Of a stretch of DNA of 64,000 nucleotides, positions 16,043 through 25,082 are shown piece by piece. Source of the DNA: Pseudomonas sp. MM211 (lineage in GTDB: Bacteria; Pseudomonadota; Gammaproteobacteria; Pseudomonadales; Pseudomonadaceae); contig NZ_CP081942.1 in NCBI RefSeq assembly GCF_020386635.1, positions 4,092,001-4,156,000 on the forward strand, written 5' to 3'. The notes beneath the pieces are model-generated. The model saw only the letters and a program-made list of their open reading frames with translations. It had not been told where the DNA came from and ran no database searches. Made by a program: the position numbers and the translations under genes. Numbering within the stretch: the first letter of the stretch is position 1; each line of letters starts with the position of its first letter.

Positions 16043-17026
16043 ATGGGGCCAACCATGGGCGAAGTCGTCGCAGCAGCCGTTTACAGCAAGGGCCGCAAGG
16101 TCAGCGATATCCATCTCGACGAAGGCCGCGATTGGGCAAGCAAGCCCGAGCACTTCGTGTGGATCGGCCTGCACGATCCTGGCAGCGAAGAGCTCGGCAA
16201 CCTGCAGCGGCAGTTCAATCTGCATGAACTGGCCCTGGAAGACGCGCTGCAACGGCATACCCGCCCCAAGCTCGAGACCTTCGGCGATGCGCTGTTTCTG
16301 GTGCTCTATTCACCGGTGCAGGTCGGCGACGAACTGACCTTCGTGGAAACTCAGCTATTCGCCGGCAAAGGCTACGTGATCAGCGCCCGCTACGGCGAAT
16401 CCGCGCCCTATTCCAGGGTGCGCCAGCGCTGCGAGGCACGGCCGCTGCTGCTTGAACACGGCGAAGACTTCGTGCTCTATGCCCTGCTCAGCTTCATCAT
16501 CGAAAATTACCGACCGTTGATGGATATCTATTACGCCGAGCTGGAGCAGCTCGAACAGACGGTGCTGGAATGCGCCATGACCCATACCGAGGTGGTGCGC
16601 ATTCAGCAACTGCGCCGCGACCTGTTGCGCCTGCGCCGCAATATTGGCCCGTTAGCGGAGATCTGCCAGGAGCTGCAACACCTGGACTTCCCCTTCATCG
16701 ACAAGAACATGCGGCCGTACTTCCGTGACGTCGCCATCCACGTCAATCGCCTGCTCGAAGACCTTACCAACCTGCGCGAGATGGCCGATCACGCCATCGA
16801 GATTGGCCTGCTGCTGGAGTCGTCCCGGCAAAGCGTGGTGCAGCGCAAGTTCGCCGCCTGGGCAGCCATACTGGCCTTCCCCACAGCCGTCGCCGGCATC
16901 TATGGCATGAACTTCCACAACATGCCCGAGCTCACCTGGCAGTACGGCTATTTCGCAGTCTTGGGTGTGATCGGCGCAGGCTGCGTGGGCCTGTACGCCA
17001 GCTTCCGGCATTACGGCTGGCTGTAG
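16043..17026 (+). CDS. CorA-family divalent cation transporter
   Basis: 2-TM-GxN family channel for Mg2+ or other divalent cations. It is 327 residues with a long cytoplasmic funnel domain (rich in helices up to residue 270) and two C-terminal membrane helices. The signature GMN is at 288-290 in IYGMNFHNMPEL. The periplasmic loop HNMPELTWQYGY and the basic C-terminus match the CorA/ZntB group. The sequence YGMNF...MPE is the canonical selectivity motif. Two ATG codons 12 nt apart are possible starts; the first has AGG 6 nt upstream. It is monocistronic in appearance. Confidence 0.93.
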   Translation: MGPTMGEVVAAAVYSKGRKVSDIHLDEGRDWASKPEHFVWIGLHDPGSEELGNLQRQFNLHELALEDALQRHTRPKLETFGDALFLVLYSPVQVGDELTFVETQLFAGKGYVISARYGESAPYSRVRQRCEARPLLLEHGEDFVLYALLSFIIENYRPLMDIYYAELEQLEQTVLECAMTHTEVVRIQQLRRDLLRLRRNIGPLAEICQELQHLDFPFIDKNMRPYFRDVAIHVNRLLEDLTNLREMADHAIEIGLLLESSRQSVVQRKFAAWAAILAFPTAVAGIYGMNFHNMPELTWQYGYFAVLGVIGAGCVGLYASFRHYGWL

Positions 17027-17070
17027 ACGGCAAAGCGCAATATCCCTGCTACCTGAAGCCGCCGCCAACC

Positions 17071-17157
17071 GTAGGAGCCGGTTTGCCGGCGATCAGCGTT
17101 CATCAGGATTTCGCACTTCGTGAGACGATCGATTCGCGCCGAGGGCGACGCACCTAC
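17071..17157. repeat. Degenerate REP doublet
   Basis: GTAGGAGCCGGTTTGCCGGC at 17071 faces a diverged inverted copy ending in GGCGACGCACCTAC at 17157. It is related to the doublet at 1430 and lies between corA and the ABC permease gene. Confidence 0.6.
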
Positions 17158-17219
17158 AAGTGGGCTCTCTTGCAAGTTCAGGTAAGGGGCCGGGCATACA
17201 GCCCCCTACCTCGCCTCGC

Positions 17220-18008
17220 TTACTGGCGCATGCCGCGCCCGCTGACCAGCAAACGCACACACAGCACATAGAGCACAGCCGTGGCGACCAACATGAAGCC
17301 GATGGCGGTACCGATGCGGATGTCCGATACGCCGAGAATGCCGTAACGGAAGGCGTTGACCATGTGCAGCACCGGGTTAGCCATCGATACGGTCTGCCAG
17401 AACGGCGGCAACAAGGTGATCGAATAGAACACGCCGCCCAGGTAGGTCAGCGGCGTCAGCACGAAAGTCGGGATGATCGAGATATCGTCGAAGTTGCGCG
17501 CGAACACCGCGTTGACGAAGCCGCCCAGCGAGAAGATCGTCGCCGTTAGCAGCACCACCAGCACCGTCAGCCCCAGGTGGTGCACCTGCAGATGGGTGAA
17601 GAACAGCGACAATATCGTCACGATCACGCCCACGGCCAGGCCGCGCAGCACGCCGCCGGTGACATAGCCGATCAGAATCGTATGCGGCGACACCGGCGAC
17701 ACCATCAACTCCTCCACCGAGCGCTGGAACTTGCTGCCGAAGAAGCTCGACACCACGTTGCCATAGGCGTTGGTGATCACCGACATCATGATCAGCCCCG
17801 GCACGATGTACTCCATATAGGTGAAACCATCCATGTCGCCGATCTGCCGGCCGATCAGGTTGCCGAAGATCACGAAGTACAGAACCATGGTGATCGCTGG
17901 CGGCAGCAAGGTCTGCGGCCAGATGCGCATGAAACGGCGCACTTCGCGGTAGACGATGGTGCGCAACGCCACCATGTTGGCGTTGAACTCGGACTGCTCA
18001 TGACTCAT
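17220..18008 (-). CDS. ABC-2 type transport permease (YadH-like)
   Basis: Membrane subunit of an ABC exporter. 262 residues with about six helices. The ABC-2 signature region covers the phrase VEELMVSPVSPHTILIGYVTGG followed by PLTYLGGVFYSITLLP. It overlaps the ATPase gene by 4 bp (ATGA), so the two are translationally coupled. The pair resembles YadG/YadH of E. coli; the substrate is unknown. A REP-like palindrome follows. Confidence 0.92.
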   Translation of the reverse strand: MSHEQSEFNANMVALRTIVYREVRRFMRIWPQTLLPPAITMVLYFVIFGNLIGRQIGDMDGFTYMEYIVPGLIMMSVITNAYGNVVSSFFGSKFQRSVEELMVSPVSPHTILIGYVTGGVLRGLAVGVIVTILSLFFTHLQVHHLGLTVLVVLLTATIFSLGGFVNAVFARNFDDISIIPTFVLTPLTYLGGVFYSITLLPPFWQTVSMANPVLHMVNAFRYGILGVSDIRIGTAIGFMLVATAVLYVLCVRLLVSGRGMRQ

Positions 18009-18937
18009 ATGGCCACCTTCGACAGGTTCTTCTCGACCAGGGACACGAACAGCTCCTCTAGGCGGTTGCTCTTGTTACGCAGGCTCAGCACCTCGATGTT
18101 GTGTGCCGACAATTGCCGGAACAGCTCGGTGACGCCCTGGCTTTTGTCCACCTGCACTTCGAGGGTGTGGTGGTCGACCAGCTTGGCGGGATAGCCGACA
18201 AGCTGCGGGACGGCAGCCAGGTCGTGCTTCAGATCCAGCAAGAAGGTCTCGACGTGCAGTTTGCCCAGCAGCGCTTTCATGCTGGTGTTCTCGACGATCC
18301 GCCCGTGGTCGATGATGCCGATGTTGCGGCACAGCTGCTCGGCCTCTTCCAGGTAGTGGGTAGTGAGGATGATGGTGATGCCCTGCTTGTTGAGGTCGGT
18401 GAGGAAGCTCCACATCGAGCGCCGCAGTTCGATGTCGACACCCGCAGTCGGCTCGTCGAGGATCAGCAGCCGCGGCTGGTGCACCAGCGCCCGGGCGATC
18501 ATCAGTCGGCGCTTCATACCGCCGGACAGCTCCCGCGAAGCCACGTCGCGCTTGTCCCACAAACCCAACTGGTTGAGGTACTGCTCGGCACGCTCCTTGG
18601 CCAGGCGCGCAGGAATACCGTAGTAACCGGCCTGAGTCACGACGATGTCGAAGACCTTCTCGAACTGGTTGAAGTTGAATTCCTGGGGCACCACGCCGAT
18701 GCAGCGCTTGAGCGCTGCAGGCTGGGCGTCCAGGTCATGGCCGAACACATTGACCGTGCCACTGGACTTGTTCACCAGCGTCGAGAGGATGCCGATGGTG
18801 GTGGATTTACCCGCACCGTTAGGGCCAAGCAAGGCAAAGAAATCACCTTCGGCCACATCGAGGTCGAGGCCATGCAAGGCCTGGAAGCCATTGCCGTAGG
18901 TTTTGGTCAGCTGCCGGATCGACAGAGCAGTACTCAT
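18005..18937 (-). CDS. ABC transporter ATP-binding protein (YadG-like)
   Basis: 310-residue ATPase of the exporter whose permease follows. Walker A GPNGAGKST, signature LSGGMKRRL, Walker B LLILDEPTAGVD, and H-loop ILTTHYLEEAEQ are all intact. An extended C-terminal region (from about residue 230) is typical of DrrA/YadG-type ATPases. The ATG at 18937 has no strong ribosome site. It starts the two-gene operon. Confidence 0.94.
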   Translation of the reverse strand: MSTALSIRQLTKTYGNGFQALHGLDLDVAEGDFFALLGPNGAGKSTTIGILSTLVNKSSGTVNVFGHDLDAQPAALKRCIGVVPQEFNFNQFEKVFDIVVTQAGYYGIPARLAKERAEQYLNQLGLWDKRDVASRELSGGMKRRLMIARALVHQPRLLILDEPTAGVDIELRRSMWSFLTDLNKQGITIILTTHYLEEAEQLCRNIGIIDHGRIVENTSMKALLGKLHVETFLLDLKHDLAAVPQLVGYPAKLVDHHTLEVQVDKSQGVTELFRQLSAHNIEVLSLRNKSNRLEELFVSLVEKNLSKVAI

Positions 18938-19016
18938 AAAGGATACGCACGCATGAAAAATGACAGGATTTAGATGGGGGTATTGTCGAACTATTACAAC
19001 GAAATATCAGGGGCAA

Positions 19017-19637
19017 TCAGCTCAGCTCGGTCATCACCGCACGCTGATAGGCCGGTCGCTCGCGCAGCCGCGCGTACCAGGCCTGCAGGTTGGGCTGCGG
19101 TGGTCGCTCGATGGGCATTTCAAACCAGGCGTAGATGAAGCTACCAAGGGGAATGTCGCCCATACCGAAAGCGTCGCCGGATAGATAGTCATGCTCGCCC
19201 AGGGCCTGCTCGGGTATCGCGAGAAGCGTAATGCAACGCTGCCGGGCAGCCTCGATGGCCGCAAGGTCGCGATGCTCGACCGGGGTACGCAAGGTGCCCC
19301 AGAACAAATCGCGGAACACGCCGGCAAAGGTGGACGTGGTCCAGTCCATCCACTTGTCGCCATTCGCACGGCTGACAGGGTCTTCGCGATAGAGGTTGTC
19401 CGGCGCGTAAGCTGCCGCCAGGTAACGCACGATGCTGTTGGACTCCCAGAGCACCAGGCCACCATCCTCGAGCACGGGCACCTGCCCGTTGGGATTGCGC
19501 GCCAGAAACTCGGGCTGATCAACCACCCCGAACGCGCCGCCGGCATCCAGCCGTTGATAGCCGACGCCAGCCTCCTCCGCACACCACAGCGCCTTGCGCA
19601 CATTGGTGGAATTCTTGCGGCCCCATATCTTCAGCAT
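19017..19637 (-). CDS. Glutathione S-transferase family protein
   Basis: 206 residues with a thioredoxin-fold N-domain (LKIWGRKNSTNVRKALWCAEE, then NPNGQVPVLEDGGLVLWESNSIVRYLA, the glutathione-binding cis-Pro and ESxxI motifs) and an all-helical C-domain (GDIPLGSFIYAWFEM). The likely active residue is the Ser/Asn in the RKNSTNVRK turn. The ATG at 19637 has AAGGA about 9 nt upstream. The TTG two codons earlier is too close to that site. Substrate unknown. It is divergent from fadE across a 331-bp gap. Confidence 0.93.
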   Translation of the reverse strand: MLKIWGRKNSTNVRKALWCAEEAGVGYQRLDAGGAFGVVDQPEFLARNPNGQVPVLEDGGLVLWESNSIVRYLAAAYAPDNLYREDPVSRANGDKWMDWTTSTFAGVFRDLFWGTLRTPVEHRDLAAIEAARQRCITLLAIPEQALGEHDYLSGDAFGMGDIPLGSFIYAWFEMPIERPPQPNLQAWYARLRERPAYQRAVMTELS

Positions 19638-19968
19638 TGCCAATCGTCCTTATCAGAAGCCCATGAGCCGAAACGCTGACAACCCTACCACTCTGCTCAG
19701 AAGAAGAAAGCCAGACATACTGATGTTGGCTATCGACCTCGTTCATGTAGCACGCGTAAGGGCCATTCATGAGCTGACCAACAGGTCATCCGCAGACGCA
19801 ATTTGTTAGCCGAACTACGCGGCCCCGGCAGGGGTCACTATCGTGAACGCAACAGGTCGTGACCACCCGGAAGTGATCTGTAACGCCCCTGTCGGCAGCC
19901 TCTGCGCTTGCCGACTACGATTATGGCGTCGGTAGTCGTTCTGCCATCGCCATCATGGAGGATTTTGC
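19638..19968. other. Divergent intergenic region GST/fadE with two small palindromes
   Basis: No gene is visible in this 331-bp gap. TGACC-AACA-GGTCA (19775-19788) and GGTC-GT-GACC near 19857 are symmetric enough to be regulator sites for one of the divergent genes, but they match no consensus I can name. I looked for and did not see a PsrA-type box here. AGGAGG-like sequence (GGAGGA) precedes the fadE ATG. Confidence 0.4.
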
Positions 19969-22416
19969 ATGCTCGCTGTCTGGTTGCTCGTTCTGGTTAT
20001 CGGTACGGCCTTCTTGGCCCACCGCCGCACGGCGCCCCTACCCGCCCTGGCAATCGTTGCCGCCTATCTGCTCGTCATGGGCGCCTACAGCCACGCGCCG
20101 GGCTGGCTGATGGTGATCTTCTGGCTGCTCTGGCTGGCGGTCGCCTTGCCCCTGGCGCTGCCGGAGCTGCGCCGCAAGCACTTCACCGCACCGCTGTTTG
20201 CCTGGTTCCAGAAGGTGCTGCCGCCGATGTCGGCCACCGAGAAGGACGCCATCGAGGCAGGCACCGTATGGTGGGATGGCGAGCTGTTCAGCGGCCGCCC
20301 CAACTGGGATAAGCTGCTGGCTTACCCGAAAGCCAAGCTGACCGCCGAGGAGCAGGCGTTCATCGACGGCCCGACCGAAGAGCTGTGCGCGATGGTCAGC
20401 GAGTGGGAAATCGGCCAGCGCATGGATCTGCCGCCTGAAGCCTGGGCGCACATCAAGCAGCATGGGTTCTTCGCCCTGATCATTCCCAAGGAATACGGCG
20501 GCAAGGGTTTTTCTGCCTACGCCCACTCCCAAGTGGCCATGAAGCTGGCCACCCGCAGCGGTGACCTCGCCTCCACCGTGATGGTGCCCAACTCCCTCGG
20601 CCCGGCCGAATTGCTGCTGCATTACGGCACCGAAGAACAGCGCAACCATTACCTGCCGCGCCTGGCCCGTGGCGACGATATCCCCTGCTTCGCCCTGACC
20701 GGCCCGCTGGCGGGTTCCGACGCGGGCGCCATGCCCGATAGCGGTGTGATCTGCAAAGGCCAGTGGAACGGCGAGGAAGTCGTCGGCCTGCGGCTGAACT
20801 GGGAAAAGCGCTACATCACCCTCGGCCCGGTAGCGACGCTGCTTGGCGTGGCCTTCAAGGCTTATGACCCGGAGCACCTGCTCGGCGACAAGGAAGAGCT
20901 GGGCATCAGCCTGGCACTGATTCCCACCGACACCCCCGGAGTCGAAATCGGCCGCCGCCACCTACCATTGGGCGCCGCCTTCATGAACGGCCCCAACTCC
21001 GGCAAGGATGTATTCGTACCCCTGGAATACCTGATCGGCGGGCCGGACTACCTCGGCAAGGGCTGGATGATGCTGATGAACTGCCTGTCGGTAGGTCGCT
21101 CCATCTCCCTGCCCGCCGTCGGCACCGGCGCCGCCAAGTACACCAGCCTGGTCACCGGCCAGTACAGCCAGGTGCGCGAGCAGTTCAACGTACCGCTGTC
21201 GGCCTTCGAAGGCATTCAGGAGGCGCTGGCTCGCATCGGCGGCAACGCCTGGCTGATGGACAGCGCACGCATCCTCACCGCCAATGCGGTGGATCTGGGC
21301 GAGAAGCCGTCGGTACTTTCGGCAATCCTCAAGTATCACCTAACCGAGCGTGGCCGCGAATGCATCACCCACGCCATGGACGTGCACGGCGGCAAGGGCA
21401 TCATCATGGGCCCGAGCAACTACCTGGGCCGCTCCTGGCAAGGCGCGCCGATCTTCATCACCGTCGAGGGCGCCAACATCCTCTCGCGCAACCTGATGAT
21501 CTTCGGCCAGGGGGCCATTCGCTGCCATCCCTACGTGCTCAAGGAAATGGCCCTGGCCGGTCGTGAAGACCGCGAGCAGGCGCTGCTGGAGTTCGACGAC
21601 CTGCTGATGCAGCACATCGGCTTCGCCGTCAGCAACGCCGCCAGCACGCTGATCCTGAGCCTCAGCCTGGGCCTGCTCGGCAAGGTGCCGGGCGACCGTA
21701 TCAGCCGCCCTTACTTCCGCGCGTTGAACCGCCTGAGCGCCGCCTTCGCGATGCTTGCCGACCTCAGCATGATGCTGCTGGGCGGCGAACTGAAGCGTCG
21801 CGAGCGCCTGTCGGCACGCCTGGGTGACGTACTCAGCCATTTGTATCTGGCCTCTGCGGCTCTCAAGCGTTATCACGACCAGGACTACCCGGAGCACGTC
21901 CGCCCGCTGCTGCATTGGGCGCTCGAGGAGAGCCTGGGCAAGGCCGAGACTGCCATCGATAATTTGCTCAGCAACTTCCCCAACCGCTTCCTGGGAAGTG
22001 CCCTGCGCGTGCTGGTCTTCCCCTTCGGCCGTCGTCACCAGGGCCCGGACGATCACCTCGACGCACAGGTCGCGGCGATCATCGGCCGCAACGCTGGCGA
22101 TCCGGCACTCGAAGAACTGCTCGAGGGCTGCTTCCGCCCGAGCGCCACGGACGACCCGGTTGGCGCCCTGCAACACGCCTTCAATCTGCTGCAGGAAGCC
22201 CAACCGCTACAGAAGAAGCTGCACAAGGCCGTCAAGGCCGGGCAGGTTCGGGAAACGCCGGGGCAGAACGAAATCGAAACGGCAGTCGCTGCCGGCGTAC
22301 TCACCGTCGAGGAAGGCCAGCAGTTGCAACGGGCTGAAGTTGCCCGTCGCGTGGTGATCGATGTCGATGACTTCAGCAAGGAAGAGCTGCTGCCGAGCGA
22401 GGGTAAAGTCAGGTAG
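19969..22416 (+). CDS. fadE: Acyl-CoA dehydrogenase FadE
   Basis: First enzyme of fatty acid beta-oxidation; it makes trans-2-enoyl-CoA with FAD and passes electrons to ETF. It is 815 residues, the long FadE form. Two N-terminal membrane segments (about 1-20 and 25-62) anchor it to the inner membrane, followed by the dehydrogenase domains and a long C-terminal extension. Characteristic parts are FFALIIPKEYGGKGFSAYAHSQ, FALTGPLAGSDAGAMPD, MDVHGGKGIIMGPSNYLGRSWQGAP and ITVEGANILSRNLMIFGQGA. The ETF and ETF-QO genes needed to drain its electrons are at 50-54 kb of this same window. Confidence 0.96.
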   Translation: MLAVWLLVLVIGTAFLAHRRTAPLPALAIVAAYLLVMGAYSHAPGWLMVIFWLLWLAVALPLALPELRRKHFTAPLFAWFQKVLPPMSATEKDAIEAGTVWWDGELFSGRPNWDKLLAYPKAKLTAEEQAFIDGPTEELCAMVSEWEIGQRMDLPPEAWAHIKQHGFFALIIPKEYGGKGFSAYAHSQVAMKLATRSGDLASTVMVPNSLGPAELLLHYGTEEQRNHYLPRLARGDDIPCFALTGPLAGSDAGAMPDSGVICKGQWNGEEVVGLRLNWEKRYITLGPVATLLGVAFKAYDPEHLLGDKEELGISLALIPTDTPGVEIGRRHLPLGAAFMNGPNSGKDVFVPLEYLIGGPDYLGKGWMMLMNCLSVGRSISLPAVGTGAAKYTSLVTGQYSQVREQFNVPLSAFEGIQEALARIGGNAWLMDSARILTANAVDLGEKPSVLSAILKYHLTERGRECITHAMDVHGGKGIIMGPSNYLGRSWQGAPIFITVEGANILSRNLMIFGQGAIRCHPYVLKEMALAGREDREQALLEFDDLLMQHIGFAVSNAASTLILSLSLGLLGKVPGDRISRPYFRALNRLSAAFAMLADLSMMLLGGELKRRERLSARLGDVLSHLYLASAALKRYHDQDYPEHVRPLLHWALEESLGKAETAIDNLLSNFPNRFLGSALRVLVFPFGRRHQGPDDHLDAQVAAIIGRNAGDPALEELLEGCFRPSATDDPVGALQHAFNLLQEAQPLQKKLHKAVKAGQVRETPGQNEIETAVAAGVLTVEEGQQLQRAEVARRVVIDVDDFSKEELLPSEGKVR

Positions 22417-22491
22417 TCATACTGCAGGCACGACAGCGGGCGCCGTGGACTTTATACTCCGGCGCCCGTTTTACTTTCAGGATCACCGGAC

Positions 22492-22902
22492 ATGGCCAAC
22501 ACCCATCTCGATCACCACATCGCCCTGCTCAACCACCTGCGCACCATTCTGGTCGCCCTGGGCGAAGCCGAGCAGATTCTCGATGACAGCCATGCCAACT
22601 TCCTAGAGCGCTACGACGAGCTGCTGGCCGAGCTGCCAGTGGATTTCGAACGCAGCCAGTACCTGGGTCAGGATCTGATCAGCCAGATCTTCCAGCGCTA
22701 CCCGCAGATCGCCCACCTGGTGCCCCGCGACCTGCTGTGGTTCTTCGGCGGCGACTGCCTGCACTTCATGCCGGACGAAGAGATCGAGCTGTACCAACAA
22801 CTCGACGAGCGCCGCTTCTACGCCGAAGAAAACGACGAGCCGTTCGACTGGAATCAGGAAAAGCAGCTGCTGGCGATGCCGACACCAACCAGCCGCCACT
22901 GA
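22492..22902 (+). CDS. PA2817-family protein of unknown function
   Basis: 136-residue soluble acidic protein. Sequence such as HIALLNHLRTILVALGEAEQ, IFQRYPQIAHLVPRDLLWFFGGDCLHFMPDEEI and the downstream position relative to fadE match what I recall as the PA2817 family of pseudomonads. No catalytic motif is evident. It starts 75 bp after fadE in the same direction. Two hairpin terminators follow. Confidence 0.8.
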   Translation: MANTHLDHHIALLNHLRTILVALGEAEQILDDSHANFLERYDELLAELPVDFERSQYLGQDLISQIFQRYPQIAHLVPRDLLWFFGGDCLHFMPDEEIELYQQLDERRFYAEENDEPFDWNQEKQLLAMPTPTSRH

Positions 22903-22904
22903 CG

Positions 22905-22939
22905 AAAAAACCCGCCAGCACTCACCCCGTGCTGGCGGG
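22905..22939 (-). terminator. Intrinsic terminator for minus-strand tRNA operon
   Basis: 11-bp stem CCCGCCAGCAC/GTGCTGGCGGG with an A-run on the left, so U-run termination on the minus strand. It is the second barrier behind 22965-22993. Confidence 0.8.
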
Positions 22940-22964
22940 CCTCGAAACGCCAAAAGGCAGACAC

Positions 22965-22993
22965 AAAAAAGCCGCTCATTGAGCGGCTTTTTT
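22965..22993. terminator. Bidirectional intrinsic terminator
   Basis: A6, stem GCCGCTC-ATT-GAGCGGC, T6. It closes the tRNA operon on the minus strand and can also stop the plus-strand fadE unit. Confidence 0.9.
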
Positions 22994-23000
22994 GTTTATT

Positions 23001-23076
<76 letters not shown>

Positions 23077-23089
23077 ATTTACAACAAAT

Positions 23090-23165
23090 TGGCGTCCCCT
23101 AGGGGACTCGAACCCCTGTTACCGCCGTGAAAGGGCGGTGTCCTAGGCCACTAGACGAAGGGGAC
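23090..23165 (-). tRNA. tRNA-Glu (TTC), copy 2
   Basis: 76 nt with encoded CCA; acceptor GTCCCCT, anticodon TTC in CCTTTCACG, T-arm GGGGTTCGAGTCCCC. It is identical to the copy at 23317-23392. Confidence 0.98.
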
Positions 23166-23212
23166 CTTGAACTTTTTTACAACGATTCAGCTGCCAAGCT
23201 GAATCCAAAATC

Positions 23213-23288
<76 letters not shown>

Positions 23289-23316
23289 ATATATTGCTTC
23301 CACTTCATTTCCGAAG

Positions 23317-23392
23317 TGGCGTCCCCTAGGGGACTCGAACCCCTGTTACCGCCGTGAAAGGGCGGTGTCCTAGGCCACTAGACGAAGGGGAC
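23317..23392 (-). tRNA. tRNA-Glu (TTC), copy 1, first gene of the operon
   Basis: Identical in all 76 positions to 23090-23165. It is the promoter-proximal gene of the Glu-Gly-Glu-Gly unit. Confidence 0.98.
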
Positions 23393-23453
23393 GTTGCCCG
23401 GAATTTCCGGCTTCCTCGCTGTGCCTTTCGGCATTCCCTTGGAAGTGGCGCGC

Positions 23454-23482
23454 ATTCTATGGAGCCTTTTAACGGTCGTCAA
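23454..23482 (-). promoter_or_regulatory. Strong sigma70 promoter of the tRNA operon
   Basis: On the minus strand: TTGACG, 17-bp spacer, TAGAAT, then GCGCGCC. The G/C-rich discriminator right after the -10 is typical of stringently controlled stable-RNA promoters. The predicted start is about 55 bp before the first tRNA-Glu. Confidence 0.85.
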
Positions 23483-23771
23483 CCTCTCAAATAATATTTT
23501 TTAAAATCAACGACTTCACACCGGATTCCAGCAGCCCGGCGAAAGACCTGAAAGCACACTATAGATAGCGCTACAGGTCCAGGTCACAAGACCTGAACAT
23601 GGACACTACACTGCAGGCTGGTAGCCCTACTGGATACAGATGCTCAAGAGCCCTCACACACAACCGATTAATGGCGGCATGAATAGTGCTGGTTCAAATG
23701 CAATCGCCGCTAGGAGGCGCCCCAACTAAGCACTACACTCGTGCGAAAACCGCGTTTGAGAGGTTAAAGCG
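23483..23771. other. Intergenic gap upstream of the tRNA operon
   Basis: A/T-rich sequence directly upstream of the tRNA -35 (AATAATATTTTTTAAAATC) could act as an UP element. The rest of the gap shows no gene. TTTGAGAGGTTAAAGCG precedes the next ATG as a possible ribosome site. Confidence 0.35.
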
Positions 23772-24542
23772 ATGTCCTCGCTCGTGATCACCCTGGCGAT
23801 AATCGGCGGCATCATCCTCTTGGTGCTGATTGCCTATTTGAATCAACTGGCCGAAAACAACAAGCGTAAGAAGGCACGCCTCAAGGCTGATCTGGCCGAG
23901 CGCTACCGTCGTATCGCCGATATCAACGAACAGTTCGCCGGGCAATTCATGACGCCGGAGCTCAAGCTGTTGCTCAGCCGTCTGCAGTTGCACTTCGCCG
24001 AGCGCCTGCTGGAGGTTGACAAGCAGGACGCTGCCTACGCAGCCATGGCCCAGGAACTGCGCAAATTCATCGGCCACGGCGAGGCCATCCCGGTTCGCAA
24101 CGCTCCCTTCCCGGTGACCGACGACGAACGGGCGAAACTGGTTCGCGCTCAACTGGAAATGCTGCATGGCCAAGTCAGCAAAGCAGCACAGACCGGCCTG
24201 CTGCCTGTCGATGAAGCCAAACACTGGGCGCAGCAAATACGCCACATGCTGGCTCAGCTCTATATAGAGCTGTATGGCAATCAGGCTCAGCACGCGCTGC
24301 AACAGCAACAAATTGGCCACGCCCGCCTCGCACTGGAGCGTGGCGTGCAATTTCTGCAAAAACAAAGCGACATGGCGCGCTATCAGGCACCGCTGGCGCA
24401 GTTCCAGAAGCAGCTAGCACGGGTCAACGCCATGCTGATCAATCCCGCGCCGCAGCCCGGCGAAGAGTCAAGCGAGCTCACCGAGGGGCTGAAGTCGCTG
24501 GAAGGTGATGGGGACTGGAAGAAGAAGGCGATATACGACTAG
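23772..24542 (+). CDS. Membrane-anchored helical protein of unknown function
   Basis: 256 residues: a single N-terminal membrane helix (about 3-25) followed by a Lys/Arg-rich stretch and a long helical, Gln/Ala/Leu-rich domain with probable coiled-coil content (KRKKARLKADLAERYRRIADI, QQQQIGHARLALERG). Most of the protein should be cytoplasmic. No enzymatic motif. The stop TAG is also the first three bases of a palindromic repeat. It is convergent with the fRMsr gene. Confidence 0.75.
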   Translation: MSSLVITLAIIGGIILLVLIAYLNQLAENNKRKKARLKADLAERYRRIADINEQFAGQFMTPELKLLLSRLQLHFAERLLEVDKQDAAYAAMAQELRKFIGHGEAIPVRNAPFPVTDDERAKLVRAQLEMLHGQVSKAAQTGLLPVDEAKHWAQQIRHMLAQLYIELYGNQAQHALQQQQIGHARLALERGVQFLQKQSDMARYQAPLAQFQKQLARVNAMLINPAPQPGEESSELTEGLKSLEGDGDWKKKAIYD

Positions 24543-24596
24543 GGCCTGTTGCCGTTTCAACGCAAGCCACGTTGCTGAAACGGCAATAGACGTTAA
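24540..24596. repeat. TAGGGYCTGTT palindromic element, copy 1
   Basis: Begins TAGGGCCTGTTGCC, has a perfect 11-bp inner stem (TTGCCGTTTCA / TGAAACGGCAA), a centre containing CGCAAGCC, and a decayed right end GGCAATAGACGTTA. It lies between convergent genes, and its TAG is the stop codon of the upstream gene. Copy 2 is at 28376-28426. Confidence 0.65.
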
Positions 24597-24599
24597 ATA

Positions 24600-25082
24600 T
24601 CAGCAATCACTCGCGCCTAGCAACACGGCCGCGAGGCCTTCGATACCACGCTGATCAACCTCGCTGAATCGCCCAAGCAGCGGACTATCCAGATCCAGCA
24701 CGCCAATCAGCCGGCCATCCTTGATGAGCGGGATGACCAATTCACTGTTGGACGCACTGTCGCAAGCGATATGCCCGGCGAAAGCATGCACGTCCTCCAC
24801 CCGCTGGGTTTGCAACGACGCTGCCGCCGCACCACACACACCGCGCCCAAACGGAATGCGTACGCAGGCGACTTTGCCCTGAAACGGCCCGAGCACCAGC
24901 TCATCGTCCTTGACCAGATAGAAACCGGCCCAATTGAGCCCTTCCAGCTCGTGAAAGACGAAGGCACTGAACTGCGCGGCGTTGGCAATGAAATCGCGCT
25001 CGCCGCTCAACAGCGCATCGAGTTGAGCAGTCAATAACGGGTAGCCGTCGAGGCCTGCTCCTTTTTCACTCAAATCGATCAT
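24600..25082 (-). CDS. Free methionine-(R)-sulfoxide reductase (GAF-domain fRMsr)
   Basis: 160-residue single GAF domain enzyme that reduces free Met-(R)-sulfoxide with thioredoxin. The conserved cysteines are visible in ACVRIPFGRGVCG and HIACDSASNSELVIP. NWAGFYLV and IGVLDLDSP complete the family pattern. The start ATG at 25082 overlaps the stop codon of the ATPase gene by 4 bp (ATGA). It belongs functionally with msrB and gpx at 29 kb, as repair of oxidised methionine. Confidence 0.93.
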   Translation of the reverse strand: MIDLSEKGAGLDGYPLLTAQLDALLSGERDFIANAAQFSAFVFHELEGLNWAGFYLVKDDELVLGPFQGKVACVRIPFGRGVCGAAAASLQTQRVEDVHAFAGHIACDSASNSELVIPLIKDGRLIGVLDLDSPLLGRFSEVDQRGIEGLAAVLLGASDC

